Positions 6,188 to 7,721 of a stretch of DNA of 7,721 nucleotides are shown here, piece after piece (position 1 is the stretch's first letter; each line of letters begins with the position of its first letter). Under the pieces are notes generated by a model. That model was not told the DNA's origin. It did no database searches and was given only the letters and a program-made list of their open reading frames with translations. Source of the DNA: Candidatus Latescibacterota bacterium (GTDB lineage: Bacteria > JAAXHH01 > JACQVL01); assembly GCA_016209865.1 (NCBI GenBank), contig JACQVL010000017.1, positions 1 to 7,721 of the forward strand, written 5' to 3'. The position numbers and the translations under genes are program-made.

Positions 6188-6566
6188 ATGATCGTGAACG
6201 GTACGAAGCCAGCCATTCCGTCGTGCGTTGAACGTCGCGTGTCAGGCGCAGGAGGCGTGCTTCCAGGCCCTGCGTCCGGGGATCGAAGGACGTGAAGTCG
6301 AAGCACAGGGGAGGCGGATTGTGGAGGCGGCCAACCTGGGACGGTATTTTCTGTACTCAGGGGTGCATAGCGTGGGGGTCATCGAATTTGAACCCCCCAT
6401 CTTCGGGCCGAGCAGTCAGGCCAGACTCAAACCCGACATGATCATCTCTGTCGACATTCCGCTGTTCAACGCCCCCTGGGGCGGTCTGCGCATCGAAGAT
6501 GGGTATCTGATCACGAAGACGAAGGCCGAACGGCTCCATACGACGCCGTATACGATTGAAAAGTAA
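6188..6566 (+). pseudogene. M24 metallopeptidase family (creatinase/Xaa-Pro peptidase-like) gene remnant, internally deleted and frameshifted
   Basis: A well-placed ribosome binding site and ATG at 6188 open a frame of only 35 codons (MIVNGTKPAIPS..., stop at 6293). M24-like sequence lies in another frame, readable from about 6198 or from a TTG at 6228 to 6566. It shows A-C-x-x-Q-A-L-R-P-G, the metal-ligand region GVHSVGVIEFEPP (45-57 counted from 6228), DMIISVDIPLF (70-80) and GGLRIEDGYL (85-94). This is about the last 110 residues of a pita-bread fold that normally needs over 220. The two metal-binding Asp residues that precede this region, and any N-terminal domain, are absent, so activity is not expected. 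The likely history is an internal deletion joining the first codons to the 3' part. It sits 41 bases after the MR/MLE gene, as a former operon member. A short active paralog starting at TTG 6228 is unlikely. Confidence 0.75.
6363..6544 (+). repeat. Direct repeat copy 1 (M24 3' region)
   Basis: This 182-base segment within the M24 remnant matches 7540-7721 at 172 of 182 positions without gaps. The match begins at the GTG of V-H-S-V and continues to the window edge, so the true repeat may extend further right. Sequence before the match is unrelated in the two copies. Confidence 0.95.
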
Positions 6567-6671
6567 GGAATGTCTCCTATCGAGGAAGCTATTACAACTG
6601 CGGGATAGAAGCCGATATTCATTAAAAGCACAGGTGTTGCAGTAGGTTGAAACATGCCGCCCCTTTTGCCC

Positions 6672-6679
6672 AAGGAGAG
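6672..6679 (+). promoter_or_regulatory. Ribosome binding site of the antitoxin gene
   Basis: AAGGAGAG ends five bases before the ATG at 6685, a strong Shine-Dalgarno. The 118-base gap before it (6567-6684) holds no clear promoter; only weak TTACAA (6592) and TATTCA (6616) matches are present. Confidence 0.7.
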
Positions 6680-6684
6680 TCCCG

Positions 6685-6951
6685 ATGACGCTCGTGATTG
6701 ATCTGACCTCGGAGGTCGAAGACCGCTTGCGCCACGCGGCCATCCAGCAGGGGATGACCGAGGAGGAGTACGCGCTTCAACTCATCGAAGATGGCCTGTC
6801 TATGACCCTGACCACAGGTGCAGCTCTCATCGCCCGCTGGGAGCAGGAAGGCGTCCTCGGAGCCTGGGCTGATCGAACGGACATTCCGGATAGTGCGGCC
6901 TATGCCCGAACCCTCCGGCAACAAGCCGAAACCCGCGCCTGGGAGGGTTGA
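6685..6951 (+). CDS. Antitoxin of a VapBC-type toxin-antitoxin module
   Basis: This 88-residue protein starts with a strand-helix-helix pattern (MTLVIDL, then EVEDRLRHAAIQQGMTEEEYA, about 2-40) resembling ribbon-helix-helix antitoxins, in which the N-terminus binds operator DNA as a dimer. The C-terminal half (W52-E-Q-E-G-V-L-G-A-W61, then DRTDIPDSAAYARTLRQQAE, 63-82) is the kind of extended tail that wraps a PIN toxin. Its TGA shares one base with the ATG of the downstream PIN-domain gene, the classic antitoxin-first order ensuring coupled synthesis. Modules of this sort are usually autoregulated by the antitoxin-toxin complex; no palindromic operator was identified with confidence. The role is inferred mainly from position and toxin partner; the precise antitoxin family was not settled. 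Confidence 0.8.
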   Translation: MTLVIDLTSEVEDRLRHAAIQQGMTEEEYALQLIEDGLSMTLTTGAALIARWEQEGVLGAWADRTDIPDSAAYARTLRQQAETRAWEG

Positions 6952-7331
6952 TGCGCCTGCTGGATACCGATATCCTTATCGACCTGCTCCGTCGTCATCC
7001 GCCTGCAGTAGCCTGGTTCGCGACCTTGACCGAAGTCCCTGGTGTTCCGGGATTGGTCGTCATGGAACTGATCCAGGGCTGCACCAACGCCGCGGATCTG
7101 CGCGCCGTCACCAAGCTGGTCAAGCCGCTCCGGGTCGTCTGGCCGACCGAGGCGGATTGTCGGCGGGCGCTGGCGGATGTGACCCAGTATCGTCTCGCCC
7201 ACCACTTGGGGGCGCTGGATGCGTTGATCGGGGCGTGCACCATAGGATTGGGTGCGACCCTCTGCACGTTCAACGTGAAGCACTACCAGGTGATGGTCGG
7301 GCTTGCCACCGAGCAACCCTACACGCGTTGA
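6951..7331 (+). CDS. vapC: PIN-domain toxin, VapC-like ribonuclease
   Basis: This 126-residue protein fits the VapC length. The PIN acidic centre is visible: Asp5 in MRLLDTDILIDLL, Glu39 in VVMELIQG, Asp90 in LGALDALIGA, and the terminal T-x-N/D motif as TFNVKHYQ (106-113) with Asn108. VapC enzymes are Mg-dependent endoribonucleases that cut tRNA or rRNA to arrest growth and are inhibited by the cognate antitoxin. The ATG at 6951 overlaps the antitoxin stop by one base and follows GGGAGG (6941-6946) at four bases. A TTG one codon upstream is in frame but adds nothing. All key residues are intact and the gene seems functional, unlike the flanking M24 fragments. Confidence 0.9.
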   Translation: MRLLDTDILIDLLRRHPPAVAWFATLTEVPGVPGLVVMELIQGCTNAADLRAVTKLVKPLRVVWPTEADCRRALADVTQYRLAHHLGALDALIGACTIGLGATLCTFNVKHYQVMVGLATEQPYTR

Positions 7332-7539
7332 CCGTCGAATGAGGCATCGGCCGGTCATCTCGGCTGATGGGAGGTGGCAGGGTGTCGAATCCGCCGATCC
7401 CTCTCGACTTATCGGGACCGCGCAGAACAGTACGATCATGTTCCAACCGACGCCTCAGGCCATCATAATTCTGATGAGTAGGACGTCCGCCAGGATGGTG
7501 GATGCCCACGAACTCAGTATCAGGCTTGGGCAGCAGCAT
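7332..7539. other. Intergenic stretch between toxin gene and second M24 fragment
   Basis: These 208 bases hold no recognisable domain. One + frame is open from an ATG at 7339 through the right edge, in phase with the M24 fragment that follows, but its first 67 codons resemble nothing I know and lack a clear ribosome binding site at a suitable distance. A minus-strand frame also spans the stretch, likewise unrecognised. It may be remnant DNA from the rearrangement that placed the second M24 copy here. Confidence 0.4.
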
Positions 7540-7721
7540 GTGCACAGCGTGGGAGTCATCGAATTTAAACCCCCCATCTTCGGGCCGAGCAGTCAGGCCA
7601 GACTCAAACCCGACATGATCATCTCTGTCGACATTCCACTGTTCAACGCCCCCTGGGATGGTCTGTGTATTGAAGACGGGTATCTGATCACGAAGACGAA
7701 GGCCGAACGGCTCCATACGAC
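7540..7721 (+). pseudogene. Second M24 metallopeptidase 3' fragment, direct repeat copy 2 (runs off right edge)
   Basis: This segment repeats 6363-6544 with ten substitutions in 182 bases and no gaps. Three substitutions change conserved-looking residues: the second Glu of EFEPP becomes Lys (codon 7567-7569), the first Gly of the GGLRIED motif becomes Asp, and its Arg becomes Cys, giving DGLCIED. Sequence upstream of 7540 shows no M24 similarity, so the fragment lacks at least half of the catalytic domain. It is probably a decaying duplicate. Its 3' end is outside the window. Confidence 0.75.

Noticed and set aside
6228-6566. Intact small 112-residue M24-like gene starting at TTG
   Set aside because: It lacks the two metal-binding Asp residues and more than half of the fold, and a better ribosome binding site serves an out-of-frame ATG just upstream.
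6948-6950. TTG start one codon before the toxin ATG
   Set aside because: The ATG at 6951 is a better codon and gives the classic one-base overlap with the antitoxin stop.

Overview
The window is GC-rich (roughly 60% by eye) bacterial DNA in which every convincing gene lies on the + strand. The RND-type inner-membrane pump sequence points to a diderm (Gram-negative) bacterium. The overall flavour (RND and ABC exporters, a PhyH/amidohydrolase/enolase-superfamily cassette, a VapBC-type module) would fit Nitrospirota or a similar environmental lineage. That placement is an impression, and the sequence does not prove it.

Region 1 (1-3333) is an export locus. One uninterrupted frame, entering from the left edge, encodes the C-terminal part of an RND efflux permease, six extra membrane segments and a complete ABC ATPase motif set. 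Four of the extra segments lie inside the ATPase, between its first beta strand and the rest of the nucleotide-binding fold. Its stop codon overlaps (ATGA) the start of an ABC-2 type permease, which is probably the membrane partner of the ATPase part. This is the most unusual architecture in the window.

Region 2 (3334-6187) starts with a good sigma70-like promoter followed by three enzyme genes: a PhyH-type Fe(II)/2-oxoglutarate oxygenase, an amidohydrolase-2 family TIM-barrel protein, and a mandelate racemase/muconate lactonizing enzyme (MR/MLE) family protein. The last two are tightly spaced and probably co-transcribed. The first two are separated by a REP-like hairpin repeat and a possible extended -10 promoter. 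Both TIM-barrel enzymes lack residues normally used in catalysis (Asp to Ala in the amidohydrolase GSDxP motif; the lysines and histidine of the enolase-superfamily barrel), so the substrate cannot be predicted. A small-molecule catabolic or salvage role is inferred.

Region 3 (6188-7721) looks decayed and rearranged. A fourth gene of the cassette, an M24 (creatinase/Xaa-Pro peptidase-like) protein, survives as a 3' remnant with its ribosome binding site and first codons out of frame with the rest. Next comes a compact antitoxin/PIN toxin (VapC-like) pair with one-base overlap. After it, a second 182-bp copy of the M24 3' region runs off the right edge. The two copies are 172/182 identical and all ten differences are transitions. 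The toxin-antitoxin module is therefore flanked by direct repeats of a gene fragment.

No rRNA, tRNA, CRISPR array, transposase gene or convincing rho-independent terminator was seen.
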